Assembly (NCBI RefSeq): GCF_006539685.1
Contig: NZ_BJNM01000010.1
Span: 26,570-90,569, forward strand
Length of the DNA: 64,000 nucleotides
From: Gluconobacter oxydans
GTDB lineage: Bacteria > Pseudomonadota > Alphaproteobacteria > Acetobacterales > Acetobacteraceae
Direction: 5' to 3'
Part shown: positions 33,883 through 44,088 of the stretch, piece after piece
Layout: each line of letters opens with the position of its first letter
Numbering within the stretch: the first letter of the stretch is position 1
Made by a program: the position numbers and the translations under genes
The notes under the pieces: generated by a model
Databases searched by the model: none
What the model was told of the DNA's origin: nothing
What the model saw: only the letters and a program-made list of their open reading frames with translations

Positions 33883-33897
33883 CAGGCTCCGCCTTCT
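33862..33897. terminator. Terminator hairpin whose loop is the esterase stop codon
   Basis: GGCGGAGCCTG (33868-33878) pairs perfectly with CAGGCTCCGCC (33883-33893) around a CTGA loop that includes the TGA stop of the esterase gene. AAGAA/TTCTT extends the stem after one bulged C. The flanks are T-rich on both strands, so it can serve both convergent genes. Confidence 0.75.
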
Positions 33898-33906
33898 TGA
33901 AATGTC

Positions 33907-34377
33907 TTAAAGAGGCAGGTCGTGGAACGCGCCGGGTGTTCCCGCATCTGTCTGCACGGTCCGCTCCGAGCGGTTGATCTTCAGGCTGAACAGCTTGTCC
34001 GCCGAAGGTGTCGTGCCGGGGCAGCCATTACCGTGCCGTCCCAGGACATCCATCGTCGGCGTATTGTCCGCCGCATTGCCGTTGACCACGAAAACGAGGC
34101 AGTTGCGCGGCAGGTCCGTCAGGTTGTCTCTCACGACCGCCAGGCGGAGATGCTCCACCAGGGCCGTGTTGTCGAACCAGCTCAGCTTGCTGAACGTGAT
34201 CTTGTCATAGGACATGTCCAGCAGACCTGTCCGGACCGCGATGAACATCAGCAGAAAAGCCGGGATGACGACCAGAAGCCGCCGCAGAAGGAGCTGTTTG
34301 AAGCTGCGGGGCTGCCGGCGCGTGCCCCGGCCCGGAGTGCGACCCAGGCGGGGCGTTGCGCTTTTATCGTCGCTCAA
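33907..34377 (-). CDS. Hypothetical single-pass membrane protein downstream of zwf
   Basis: A 156-residue protein I do not recognise. A basic N-terminus rich in Arg and Gly (1-32) precedes one hydrophobic segment (about 34-51, VVIPAFLLMFIAVRTG), followed by about 100 residues that would face the periplasm. Two cysteines (NCLVF and GCPGT) could form a disulfide. It starts 6 bases after the zwf stop, so it is probably co-transcribed. Its role is unknown. Confidence 0.72.
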   Translation of the reverse strand: MSDDKSATPRLGRTPGRGTRRQPRSFKQLLLRRLLVVIPAFLLMFIAVRTGLLDMSYDKITFSKLSWFDNTALVEHLRLAVVRDNLTDLPRNCLVFVVNGNAADNTPTMDVLGRHGNGCPGTTPSADKLFSLKINRSERTVQTDAGTPGAFHDLPL

Positions 34378-34383
34378 ATGCGG

Positions 34384-35853
34384 TTACTCCGACGCTTCAT
34401 GCCAGGTGTCGCCATGGCTGGCGAGCAGTTGTGTTGCCTGTTCCGGCCCATAGGAACCCGCACTGTAGGTCTGCATGGGCGCCTTGTCATGTTTCCAGGC
34501 CTCAAGGATGGGCTCGACCCAGCGCCATGCGGCCTCGACCTCGTCGCGGCGGATGAACAGTACCGGATCACCCCGCACGGCATCCAGAAGAAGCCGCTCA
34601 TAGGAATCCGGGAAGGGCAGGCCGCCTTCCATGCGGATGGAGGTATCAAGATCCGCCGTCCGCAGGTTGAAGACATCCAGCGCAGGGTTCTTGACGTTCA
34701 GACGCAGGTCCACGCCTTCGTTGGGCTGGATGCGCAGGACCAGCCTGTTGCTGGCCGGGGTGGCGCCGAACATGGTGGTCGCAGCCGGGCGGAACGTCAC
34801 GACGATCTCGCTGACCTTCTTGCCGGACCGCTTGGCCGTGCGGATGTAGAACGGCACGTTCTTCCAGCGCGGCGTGTCCACCCAGGCGCGGATTGCGGCA
34901 TAGGTTTCCGTCGCGCTGGGCTTGCCGAGCTCTTCAAGATAACCCGGAACATTCTCGCCATCGACCACGCCTGCCGTGTACTGCGCGCGCACCGTCTCGG
35001 TGGCGGCTGTGGCATCCGTGATGGGGCGCAGGGCGTTCAGGACGGCCAGTTTGGCGTTGCGGACGGCATCGGCCTCAAGGGAATCGGGGGCTTCCATCGC
35101 AACCAGACACAGTACCTGGAGCAGGTGGTTCTGGATCATGTCGCGAAGCGCGCCAGACGTGTCGTAATAGGCCGCACGACCTTCGACGCCCACGGTCTCG
35201 ACCGCCGTGATCTGCACGCTCTCGATATGCTCGCCGGACCAGGCAGCGTTCATGAGCGGGTTTGCAAAACGCAGGGCGAGAACGTTCTGGACCGTCTCTT
35301 TCCCGAGATAATGATCGATCCGGTAGATCTGCTTTTCCGGAAAATACTGGCCGACCCCGTCATTGATGGCGGTGGCGGTGGCCATGTTCGTACCGATCGG
35401 CTTTTCGAGAACAACCCGCGACGTGGGGGTGATCAGCTCGTAGCGGTTCAGGTTCTCGCAGATGCTGCCGTAAAGCTGCGGTGCGGTTGCGAAATAATAG
35501 ACGCGCACCCGGTCAGGCTGTGCCTTGGCCAGCAGGGACTTCAGGGCGTCCCACTGCGGGCCCTCGCGGCTGCTGTCCAGCGTCACGTAATCGAGACGGG
35601 CGAGGAAACGCTCGACCAGCCCCGGGCCCAGGATGTCTGAGGGAAGAAACCGCTCAAGGGCGTCTCGGGCCCGCGCGACATAGGCCTCCCGGTCCAGCTC
35701 CGTACGGGCGGCTCCGATGATGCACGCATCATCCGGAATCTGGCCCATCCGAAGGCGGTTGTAGAGCGCGGGCAGCAGCTTGCGCATCGTGAGATCGCCA
35801 GTGGCACCGAAGATGACATAGTCGAAAGGCTCGACCTGCTGGAAATGTTCCAT
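34384..35853 (-). CDS. zwf: Glucose-6-phosphate 1-dehydrogenase
   Basis: Oxidises glucose 6-phosphate to 6-phosphogluconolactone with NAD(P)+, feeding the pentose phosphate and Entner-Doudoroff routes. The 489-residue protein has the nucleotide fold FGATGDLTMRKLLPALY near the N-terminus and the active-site motif RIDHYLGKETVQN with the catalytic His. C-terminal residues fit the family. A 31-base inverted repeat lies about 90 bases upstream. Confidence 0.97.
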   Translation of the reverse strand: MEHFQQVEPFDYVIFGATGDLTMRKLLPALYNRLRMGQIPDDACIIGAARTELDREAYVARARDALERFLPSDILGPGLVERFLARLDYVTLDSSREGPQWDALKSLLAKAQPDRVRVYYFATAPQLYGSICENLNRYELITPTSRVVLEKPIGTNMATATAINDGVGQYFPEKQIYRIDHYLGKETVQNVLALRFANPLMNAAWSGEHIESVQITAVETVGVEGRAAYYDTSGALRDMIQNHLLQVLCLVAMEAPDSLEADAVRNAKLAVLNALRPITDATAATETVRAQYTAGVVDGENVPGYLEELGKPSATETYAAIRAWVDTPRWKNVPFYIRTAKRSGKKVSEIVVTFRPAATTMFGATPASNRLVLRIQPNEGVDLRLNVKNPALDVFNLRTADLDTSIRMEGGLPFPDSYERLLLDAVRGDPVLFIRRDEVEAAWRWVEPILEAWKHDKAPMQTYSAGSYGPEQATQLLASHGDTWHEASE

Positions 35854-35938
35854 GGAAGACTCTCTGACCTCTCGAACCCGCAGACCGGGAAAAAAGGGTT
35901 AGGGTTCAGGCCTTTTCAGGCACCGTCTAGTTCCCTGT

Positions 35939-35969
35939 CAGGGCCCTTCCTGTCAAGGGACGGGCCCTG
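35939..35969. repeat. Inverted repeat upstream of zwf
   Basis: CAGGGCCC (35939-35946) and GGGCCCTG (35962-35969) form a perfect 8-bp inverted repeat around a 15-base spacer. No T run follows, so it is not an ordinary terminator. It lies between the divergent zwf and gapR genes and could be an operator. Confidence 0.55.
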
Positions 35970-36134
35970 CACGACCTCGGGAGAAAAGCTTCGTCATCTT
36001 CACGCGTTCATGAAACGTGCACATAATTCCGTTGACCGTCTGGCCCTCATCACGATAAGCCGCGCGGCGGATGCTGTGTTCGTGCAGCGCCGGAAAATAC
36101 AGCCAAGACTTACGCCTCAGGAAGGAAACCGGAC

Positions 36135-36401
36135 ATGGATGCAGAAAGCAAAAGCGAAGGCGCTGCCACAGGCGGGATCGCTGCGGACCGTCTGCGCTCC
36201 ATCATCGAGCGCGTCGAGCGTCTGGAAGAGGAGCGCAAGGCTCTGGCCGGGGACATCAAGGATATTTTTTCCGAAGCCAAGTCCGCCGGATTTGACGTAA
36301 AAGTCATCAAGCAGATCATCCGTCTGCGCAAGCAGGAGCCGGCCGAGATCGAGGAGCAGGAGACCCTGCTCGATATCTATCGCCGTGCCCTCGGTATGTA
36401 A
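36135..36401 (+). CDS. gapR: GapR-family DNA-binding protein (DUF2312)
   Basis: An 88-residue small helical protein. The core RLRSIIERVERLEEERKALAGDIKDIF followed by EAKSAGFDVKVIKQIIRLRK matches the DUF2312 family in pieces of conserved pattern. GapR in Caulobacter clamps overtwisted DNA ahead of forks and supports topoisomerase action. AGGAAGG lies upstream of the ATG. The next gene on the strand is a membrane-anchored hypothetical protein 69 bases away. Confidence 0.88.
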   Translation: MDAESKSEGAATGGIAADRLRSIIERVERLEEERKALAGDIKDIFSEAKSAGFDVKVIKQIIRLRKQEPAEIEEQETLLDIYRRALGM

Positions 36402-36470
36402 TTGCGGGGCATGTAATTCCCGCCTCCGGATACCCGAACGCGCCATCTTCAGACTGGACCAGGCCTCCTT

Positions 36471-37067
36471 ATGATGTCTGATTTTTCATGGCTGCCGGGC
36501 TGGGCCTTCGGGTGCCTGGCCGTGGTGGCCGCCCTGTTTGCGCTGGCGCTGCTCTGCATGCCCTTCGCCGTTTTCGGCACCAAGCCGCGGTTGCAGGAAC
36601 TGGAGTTCCAGATCGCGGAACTGCGGGCGGAACTGCGGGCGCTCAACATGCGGCTGGCCGTTTCGACACGGCCTGACAGTGTGCCTGCCGGACCCGACAG
36701 ACAGACCGTTGCGGCTGTTGAACCGCGTGCGGCTCATTCAGCTCCGAGCCTGCCGGATGAGGATTATCTCATGCCGGCGCGAAGCCTGCGTTCCGATCTG
36801 CCGTCCTATGAAGATGGTCCGGGAGCAGGGGATCCTGAAACCCTGCCGCGTCGCGGTCAGTCCTCCCAATCCGCCCTGCGGGAGGAGATGTCCGACGTCA
36901 CCGAACGCGCCTGGGCCCGGGCGCCCTGGGAAAAGGATGTCTCGACGACGGGACGACAGCCCCTTGGTCGCAGCATGGACAGGAAGCAGGGCAACAGACC
37001 GGTCGTCGAAGAAGACGCCTACCGGCCTCGCTCCGAACCCAAGCTCCGCTGGCCGCCCAGAGACTAG
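36471..37067 (+). CDS. Hypothetical membrane-anchored protein
   Basis: A 198-residue protein of unknown function. One N-terminal hydrophobic helix (about 9-36) is followed by a short coiled-coil-like stretch (LQELEFQIAELRAELRAL). The rest is disordered, rich in Pro, Ser, Arg and acidic residues. Start could be either Met1 or Met2. It lies downstream of gapR and ends 24 bases from the convergent proB stop. No catalytic motif is visible. Confidence 0.65.
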   Translation: MMSDFSWLPGWAFGCLAVVAALFALALLCMPFAVFGTKPRLQELEFQIAELRAELRALNMRLAVSTRPDSVPAGPDRQTVAAVEPRAAHSAPSLPDEDYLMPARSLRSDLPSYEDGPGAGDPETLPRRGQSSQSALREEMSDVTERAWARAPWEKDVSTTGRQPLGRSMDRKQGNRPVVEEDAYRPRSEPKLRWPPRD

Positions 37068-37091
37068 CCAGCGGCGCGCAGGGCCGACCCG

Positions 37092-38224
37092 TCAGGGAAG
37101 ATCGAGCGCCAGATCATCCCGATGGATCAGGGCATCACGTCCGCGATATCCCAGAAGCTGTTCCATCTCGCCGGAGCGATGGCCAATCAGCTTCTGGCTC
37201 TCCTCGGAATCATAGGCGATCAGACCGCGCCCGATAATGCTGCCGTAAGCATCACGGATGAGTACCAGGTCGCCGCGCCCAAAACTGCCCTCAAGGCCGG
37301 TCACGCCTGCTGGCAGAAGGGATGCGCTCTCTTCAAGAGCACGACGGGCGCCGGCATCGATCGTAAGTGTCCCCTTGGGCTGAAGGCTGCCACCGATCCA
37401 GCGCTTGCGGGCTGAGCCGGCATCGGTCTGCGCCATGAACCATGTGCACAGCCCGCCATTCTGCAGTCTGCGGAGCGGATGATGCTCCTGTCCGGCCGCG
37501 ATCACCATGTTTGCACCCGCGCGCGTCGCAATCCGGGCCGCGAGGAGCTTCGTGCGCATTCCGCCAGACGAATAACCCGGCGGCGGCTCGCCTCCCATCG
37601 CCATGATCTCGTCCGTCATCTGTTCGACAACAGGAATATGCCGCGCGGACGGATCCTGTCGCGGGTCCGCTGTATAGAGCCCGTCGATGTCGGACAGCAG
37701 GACCAGACAGTCGGCCCCGGTCATCTGGGCCACACGCGCGCCCAGGCGGTCATTGTCGCCGAAGCGGATCTCGCCGGTCGCGATGGCATCGTTTTCGTTG
37801 ATGACGGGAACGCAGCCCAGATCGAGCAGGGTCTGGAGCGTGGCGCGCGCGTTGAGGTGGCGCTCACGGTTTTCCGTATCGTCCGGGGTCAGAAGAAGCT
37901 GGGCCGCGACCAGATCATGGCCGGCGAGGGCTGCGCTCCAGCCTTGCGCCAGTCCGATCTGGCCGACACTGGCCATGGCCTGTTTTTCGTCCAGCCGAAG
38001 GCGGCGGGATGTCAGGCCGAGGCGATGTCGCGCCAGGGAAATCGCGCCCGAGGACACGACGATGACTTCCGCGCCCCGGGAACGCAGGTCAGCAATATCC
38101 GCACAGACGCTCTGCAGCCATTCAAGACGAAGGCTTGCATTCGCGGAATCGACCAGAAGCGCACTTCCGATCTTGATGACGATCCGGCGGGCCTGCGCCA
38201 GACGAGGAGCAGAAGCCGGAGCGG

Positions 38225-38228
<4 letters not shown>
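37092..38228 (-). CDS. proB: Glutamate 5-kinase
   Basis: The first step of proline synthesis, phosphorylating glutamate. The 378-residue protein has the amino acid kinase fold beginning [42 protein letters not shown] and [13 protein letters not shown] follow. A C-terminal PUA domain ends the protein. The ATG at 38228 overlaps the obgE stop by 4 bases and starts the conserved region; the frame's earlier ATG is not supported. Confidence 0.96.
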
Positions 38229-39235
<1,007 letters not shown>

Positions 39236-39275
39236 CGTATTGTCCGCAAGAAAAGGTGAGGGGCGCTTTATACGC

Positions 39276-39304
39276 AAAAAGGCCGGTCCCGAACAGGACC
39301 GGCC
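39276..39304 (-). terminator. Intrinsic terminator after rpmA
   Basis: GGCCGGTCC and GGACCGGCC form a perfect 9-bp stem with a 6-base loop, followed on the minus strand by five T residues. It lies between rpmA and obgE, so obgE-proB needs read-through or its own promoter. Confidence 0.88.
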
Positions 39305-39335
39305 CCTTCCGCTCGCGCTGGAAAACGCGGGCTGC

Positions 39336-39602
39336 TTATTCAGCAGCTTCCGGCAGTGCCACGGAAACGTGGACACGGCCTTCTGCGCGGCGCTGGAACT
39401 TCACATGACCGTCCACGAGAGCGAACAGCGTGTGGTCGCGGCCGATACCGACATTGGCGCCAGCCTTCATCTTCGTGCCGCGCTGACGGACGATGATGTT
39501 GCCTGCGATGACGCTTTCGCCACCGAACTTCTTCACGCCCAGACGACGACCTGCACTGTCGCGTCCGTTACGGCTCGAACCGCCTGCCTTTTTTTGTGCC
39601 AT
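39336..39602 (-). CDS. rpmA: 50S ribosomal protein bL27
   Basis: An 88-residue ribosomal protein near the peptidyl transferase centre. It begins [18 protein letters not shown], the usual bL27 N-terminus without a cleaved extension, and contains [18 protein letters not shown]. It follows rplU by 33 bases in the usual rplU-rpmA-obgE order. Confidence 0.98.
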   Translation of the reverse strand: MAQKKAGGSSRNGRDSAGRRLGVKKFGGESVIAGNIIVRQRGTKMKAGANVGIGRDHTLFALVDGHVKFQRRAEGRVHVSVALPEAAE

Positions 39603-39635
39603 GGCTGTTTATCCTTACCTGGAGTGTCGGGCCGA

Positions 39636-39950
39636 TCAGGCCGCGTTGATCGCGTTGATGCGCAGGACGGTCACCGGCTGGCGGTGGCCGTTCTTGCGGC
39701 GGCTGTTCTGACGGCGACGCTTCTTGAAGATGATCACCTTCGGCAGACGATCCTGAGCAACCACGGTTGCCGTCACGGTTGCGCCAGCGACCAGCGGTGC
39801 GCCAACGGTTAGGGTGCCTTCGCCGCCAACCATCAGGACGTCGGTGAAGGTGATGGTGCTGCCGGCTTCAGCTTCGAGCTTCTCGACCTTGAGGATGCTC
39901 TCGGGAGCAACGCGATACTGCTTGCCGCCGGTGCGGATGACTGCGTACAT
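39636..39950 (-). CDS. rplU: 50S ribosomal protein bL21
   Basis: A 104-residue 50S protein. [14 protein letters not shown] is the typical start and [19 protein letters not shown] the rRNA-binding region. It is the first gene of the rplU-rpmA-obgE-proB group. The 290 bases upstream, up to tRNA-Ser, should hold its promoter, but I could not place it with confidence. Confidence 0.98.
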   Translation of the reverse strand: MYAVIRTGGKQYRVAPESILKVEKLEAEAGSTITFTDVLMVGGEGTLTVGAPLVAGATVTATVVAQDRLPKVIIFKKRRRQNSRRKNGHRQPVTVLRINAINAA

Positions 39951-40240
39951 TCTGGAAACTCTCTCTGTTCCGATCTCGTGGCCGCTTCTGCCGGGTTGAC
40001 CCGATCTGGCGCGACCCAGTCGCTTTTTGTCGTTGGCTCCATGTCGCCCAATCAGAATTGGAACACGGAACAGCCGCGGTCGATACAGATATGAAGGCTT
40101 CCAGTCAATCAGAAACGGCGAAAAAACCCTTCCCGGAGCATCTTTCTCTCAGGAACAGCCTCTGGCCCTCTTGCAATGTCCGAAAAACCCCGTCATAAGC
40201 CCCTCCGTCGATCAGGTTCAGCGCAAAAGCAGAGCCGTAC

Positions 40241-40330
<90 letters not shown>

Positions 40331-40355
40331 TCCGACTTTCAATCATTAAAAACTA

Positions 40356-42599
40356 TCAGCCCTGACCGGAATTGAGCAGGCGGCTGTTTCTCTCGCCCCG
40401 GAAAGGCTTGCTGGCATCGAGGAAGTCCTCGTTCGTCCGCATCGTGTAGGCAATGACGACGAGATAGGTGATGGCACGTGTCAGTTCGAGGCGCGTCACC
40501 AGATCCGTTTCCTGGGCGTCGAGAACACGCAGGCGCCTGACCGCCGCTTCCGCAATACGGGCCGCCTTGTCATGCCGCTTCGTGGATTGTTCCACATAAT
40601 GCAGAACCAGCAGGATCGGACGTCGCGCGCTTTCGGGCAGGTATTCACGGTCCAGCAGGGCGCGGAGCCTGATGACGTTCAGGCCCAGCGTCAATGTTGC
40701 CAGCGTGCCCAGAATACAGGCTTCGATCAGCGGAGCCGGGGTGGGACCGGCATGACGGATCAGCCGGGCAAAGCGATCTGTATTGCGGCCGATCCAGACG
40801 CTGATGCGTGGCGTGAAGCCCGGATGGGCCAGATGCTGCAGTTCTCCGAGCATGATCCGTCGCAGACGGAAGCGCTCGGCATCGCTGCTGAACGGCAGGA
40901 CACTGCGGAACACGATGACACTGACAGCCACCGCCAGAACAGTCGCCATATTCCCATTGTAAAAGGCGATTTCATTCATGACGTGATGGTTCTCAAGCCC
41001 CAGCATGGCTGGAAGCAGAAGCCCGTAAGCCGCTGAGCCACCCGCTGTCGCAGGATTGCCCTTCGCCAGTCCGCCCAGAAACATTGCCGGCCCCAGAAAA
41101 AGCGCCAGCGTCTCGAAGGTCGTGACTTTCGGCATGAGTACGAAAACCAGGATCCACGCCACGATACAGGCTGCGACGGCTCCCTTGAGAAACTCGGTTG
41201 TGCCAAGAACCGGGTTTTCCTTGGTCGCGAAGAGGCCGCAGACCAGCGTCGTAATGGCGATAAAGCCAGGTCCGTTCGGCCAGGCGGTTACTTCATAGAT
41301 ATAGGCCGTGATCAGAACAGCGCAGGCACCGCGCAGACCGTTATGGACCGCTTCACGGGTGTCGCGATGGGTTTCAAGCTGGAAATGGAAATGATCGCCT
41401 TTGATGCGATGCGTACTGGCCTCGTATTCCTTGATGGCCTGTTCCAGATCTCCCAGAAGCTCACCCAGAGAAACGAACAGGATGCGTTCATCCAGCCTGT
41501 CTTCCTGCATTTCCTGACCTTCATCGGTCTGGTCAAAGGGTTCGAGGCCGGGAATGGGTTCAAGGTCCGAGCGGACGTCGCTTTCGCGATGTGGGGCGGC
41601 ATAAAGGCGGCAGATGTCGCGAAAATGCTGAAGATCCGCAAGCAGGGCAGGAACGGCATTCTGATCTGGCAGACGCTGCGGGAACTGCTTGAGGAAGGCG
41701 AGGATCTCGTCAGCGGTTTTCGTGAACGCCGGATGATTGTGGTTGAGCACCTGAAGGCGCATGGCCATGCCGAAGCCGCGGGACAGAAGGGCCGAAACCG
41801 CTGCGAGCGCCGCACGTGCGTGATCGCCTTCATGGCCGTGAGGTCCCATCTCGACTTCAGCGAACTCGATCTGGTCATTGATCGTCAGAATCGTCCCGAA
41901 CTGCCGTCGTGCCGCATTCAGCGCACCGCGCTCCTCACCCAGAAGACTGCACAATGTGGTGGTGACGAGGACCAGGGCGGATTCAAGCTTCTGCCGCAGC
42001 TGTGCCCTGGCATGTCTTTCCTGGCTCGTCGCGAAAATGAGCCCCATGAAGGCTTCGCACAGCACGCCAAGCACGATGTACGTGCCGCGCGACATCGCGA
42101 CCATGAAGACATTGTCCGGATTGGACGCGGCGCCCATGCAGATGATCGAACAGGTATATCCTGCAAGAACAAGGGCATAGGAGCGGAAGTTACTGACGAA
42201 TGTCGCAAATCCGCTGCACAGGCCGATCCACAGGGCAATCATGGGAAAGAACATCCATGGAGCCTGTGGGGCGGCTGCCATGATGGTGATGGCGGCGATA
42301 GCCCCACTGATGGTGCCGACAATACGCCATTTCGCTTTTGACTGGCTTTCGCCACGGCTGGTCTGTGCAACAGCCCAGACGGTCATGGCAGCCCAGGCCG
42401 GATCGTCCAGCTCCATCCAGAACGCAATCCCGACCGCCAGACAGGCCGCAATGGTGTTGCGCAGGGCAAAGGTGACGGAGGAGGGGCTGGGTGCGTACAG
42501 CCACGAGAGAAAGGGACGCGCGCGCGGCCGCAGAGGTGCAGGCCGTGTGGTCGTATTATCCGGAGTCGGTTGTCCCGAGGATATGGTGCTGCCACTCAT
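40356..42599 (-). CDS. FUSC-family inner membrane protein, AaeB-like
   Basis: A 747-residue protein with two membrane blocks, each of about five to six helices (about residues 40-185 and 435-570). Each block is followed by a long cytoplasmic region. This two-fold layout is typical of FUSC proteins such as the aromatic acid exporter AaeB and YccS. PAWAAMTVWAVAQTSRGE in the first block is characteristic. No partner membrane-fusion protein (AaeA-type) is adjacent, so the substrate is unknown. The UdgX gene ends 27 bases upstream on the same strand. Confidence 0.85.
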   Translation of the reverse strand: MSGSTISSGQPTPDNTTTRPAPLRPRARPFLSWLYAPSPSSVTFALRNTIAACLAVGIAFWMELDDPAWAAMTVWAVAQTSRGESQSKAKWRIVGTISGAIAAITIMAAAPQAPWMFFPMIALWIGLCSGFATFVSNFRSYALVLAGYTCSIICMGAASNPDNVFMVAMSRGTYIVLGVLCEAFMGLIFATSQERHARAQLRQKLESALVLVTTTLCSLLGEERGALNAARRQFGTILTINDQIEFAEVEMGPHGHEGDHARAALAAVSALLSRGFGMAMRLQVLNHNHPAFTKTADEILAFLKQFPQRLPDQNAVPALLADLQHFRDICRLYAAPHRESDVRSDLEPIPGLEPFDQTDEGQEMQEDRLDERILFVSLGELLGDLEQAIKEYEASTHRIKGDHFHFQLETHRDTREAVHNGLRGACAVLITAYIYEVTAWPNGPGFIAITTLVCGLFATKENPVLGTTEFLKGAVAACIVAWILVFVLMPKVTTFETLALFLGPAMFLGGLAKGNPATAGGSAAYGLLLPAMLGLENHHVMNEIAFYNGNMATVLAVAVSVIVFRSVLPFSSDAERFRLRRIMLGELQHLAHPGFTPRISVWIGRNTDRFARLIRHAGPTPAPLIEACILGTLATLTLGLNVIRLRALLDREYLPESARRPILLVLHYVEQSTKRHDKAARIAEAAVRRLRVLDAQETDLVTRLELTRAITYLVVIAYTMRTNEDFLDASKPFRGERNSRLLNSGQG

Positions 42600-42626
42600 T
42601 GCGTGAGTTTCTTAGCCCTAACAGCA

Positions 42627-43892
42627 TTATCCGGCGAGAGCGGAAATTGCCATTCTGAGATCGGTTACAAATTTTGTATATTCGCGTGTCTTCGACTCCT
42701 CATCGGGGAGGCGCAGCAGATAAGACGGATGTACGGTTACCAGCCCGATACTTCCATCCGCGAGCGGAATAGGTCTTGAACGTTCACGCGACACTGTCAC
42801 CTGACGCCCCAGAACAGCGCTCGCACCTGTAACGCCCAGCATCACGGTCACTTTGGGAGCCAGAACCTTGCGCTCTGTTGCCAGCCATGGAGAACAGGCG
42901 GTTATTTCTGCCGCGTCCGGCTTCTGGTGAATACGACGGTTTCCCCTTGGCACAAACTTGAAATGTTTGACGGCATTGGTGATCCACGCCTGCGCCCGGT
43001 TTCCCCCTGCTTCTTTCAGGGCGCGATCGAACAGTTGCCCCGCCGGCCCCACGAATGGCCGTCCCTGAAGATCCTCCTGATCTCCCGGCTGTTCGCCGAC
43101 AAAGATGATTCTGGCCTCCGGATTGCCTTCTCCCGAAACGGTCCGTGTTGCGGGCGCGCAGAGGTCGCACATCCGGCAGTCGATCGCTTTTCCGCGAAGA
43201 CTGGCCAGGGAAGGAGAGGAGGCAATATCGGCGGCGTCAGGATGCAGGCGGACCGGAGCAATTCCCTCCCACCATTCATTGCCGGCACCGGCTGTTGCAA
43301 TATTGCGTGCAGCCGCGACGACTTCGGCAGGGTCGGCACTATCGCCTTCCAGCCCCGGGCCGAAACGGTACTCCTGACCATTCCAGAAGAGTGTCCGCTC
43401 CGGAGCCATCACGACCCAGGGCGCGGGGCGCAGGTCTGCAAGCGCGGCTGCCTGACTGTCGATGAGGGCGGAAGCATGGGAGGTGCGGATTACCTGCCAC
43501 TCAGGATTACGGGCGTCCGGCATCTGGCAACGCAGGTCAAGCACACGCTCCCGGCTCTCGATTGCGAGTCTCGTGAGTTGTTCTACAAGTTCAGCCGGAA
43601 CAGACTGGTCATCACGCAGGGTCTGAAGCGTAATATAAAGTAACTGGAACCGCTCGGGCGCCTCGGATACGAAAATAGCAGGGAATAGAGTCGCGAGAGA
43701 CCGGGGAACGCTGGTTGTCGAAGGGGCGGTAGGAAGAACACGCGTGGCAGAAGGGGCGTAAAGGTCTGCCGGGGTCTTTATGATCCACCGTACAGACTCG
43801 GCTGGTACTCTCTCGTGAAGCAGTTTTCGTGACCAGGCGCGCCAGCCGGAAAAATCACTTGTCGTTGAGAGCACAACAGTTTCGCGGTTCAT
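42627..43892 (-). CDS. UdgX-type uracil-DNA protein fused to an N-terminal DUF4130 domain
   Basis: A 421-residue two-domain protein. Residues 1-220 resemble the DUF4130 (TIGR03915) domain. Residues 225-421 are a family-4-like uracil-DNA glycosylase with cluster cysteines in CRMCDLC, and GEQPGDQEDLQGRPFVGPAG. RRIH with His322 is the loop that in Mycobacterium smegmatis UdgX forms a covalent bond with the abasic sugar after uracil removal. HPSYLLR is the distal motif. The expected role is tight or covalent capture of uracil in DNA. The radical-SAM partner often found beside this fusion is not adjacent. Confidence 0.85.
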   Translation of the reverse strand: MNRETVVLSTTSDFSGWRAWSRKLLHERVPAESVRWIIKTPADLYAPSATRVLPTAPSTTSVPRSLATLFPAIFVSEAPERFQLLYITLQTLRDDQSVPAELVEQLTRLAIESRERVLDLRCQMPDARNPEWQVIRTSHASALIDSQAAALADLRPAPWVVMAPERTLFWNGQEYRFGPGLEGDSADPAEVVAAARNIATAGAGNEWWEGIAPVRLHPDAADIASSPSLASLRGKAIDCRMCDLCAPATRTVSGEGNPEARIIFVGEQPGDQEDLQGRPFVGPAGQLFDRALKEAGGNRAQAWITNAVKHFKFVPRGNRRIHQKPDAAEITACSPWLATERKVLAPKVTVMLGVTGASAVLGRQVTVSRERSRPIPLADGSIGLVTVHPSYLLRLPDEESKTREYTKFVTDLRMAISALAG

Positions 43893-44088
43893 GTCATCAT
43901 CCCAGTTGTAAGCTGCAAGACTGAATACTCCGGAAAAGGTGCTTGCTTTTTTGTTTGCGGGTTATTTTGATATGATGATATTCCTGAGTCGGCAAAGGTG
44001 TGCGTCAAATATTTAAATGCCGCATTTACCTAACCCTTTACAGGCGTTATGGAACTGAAAAAACATTAGAGCAGAGGGGTGAAATATC

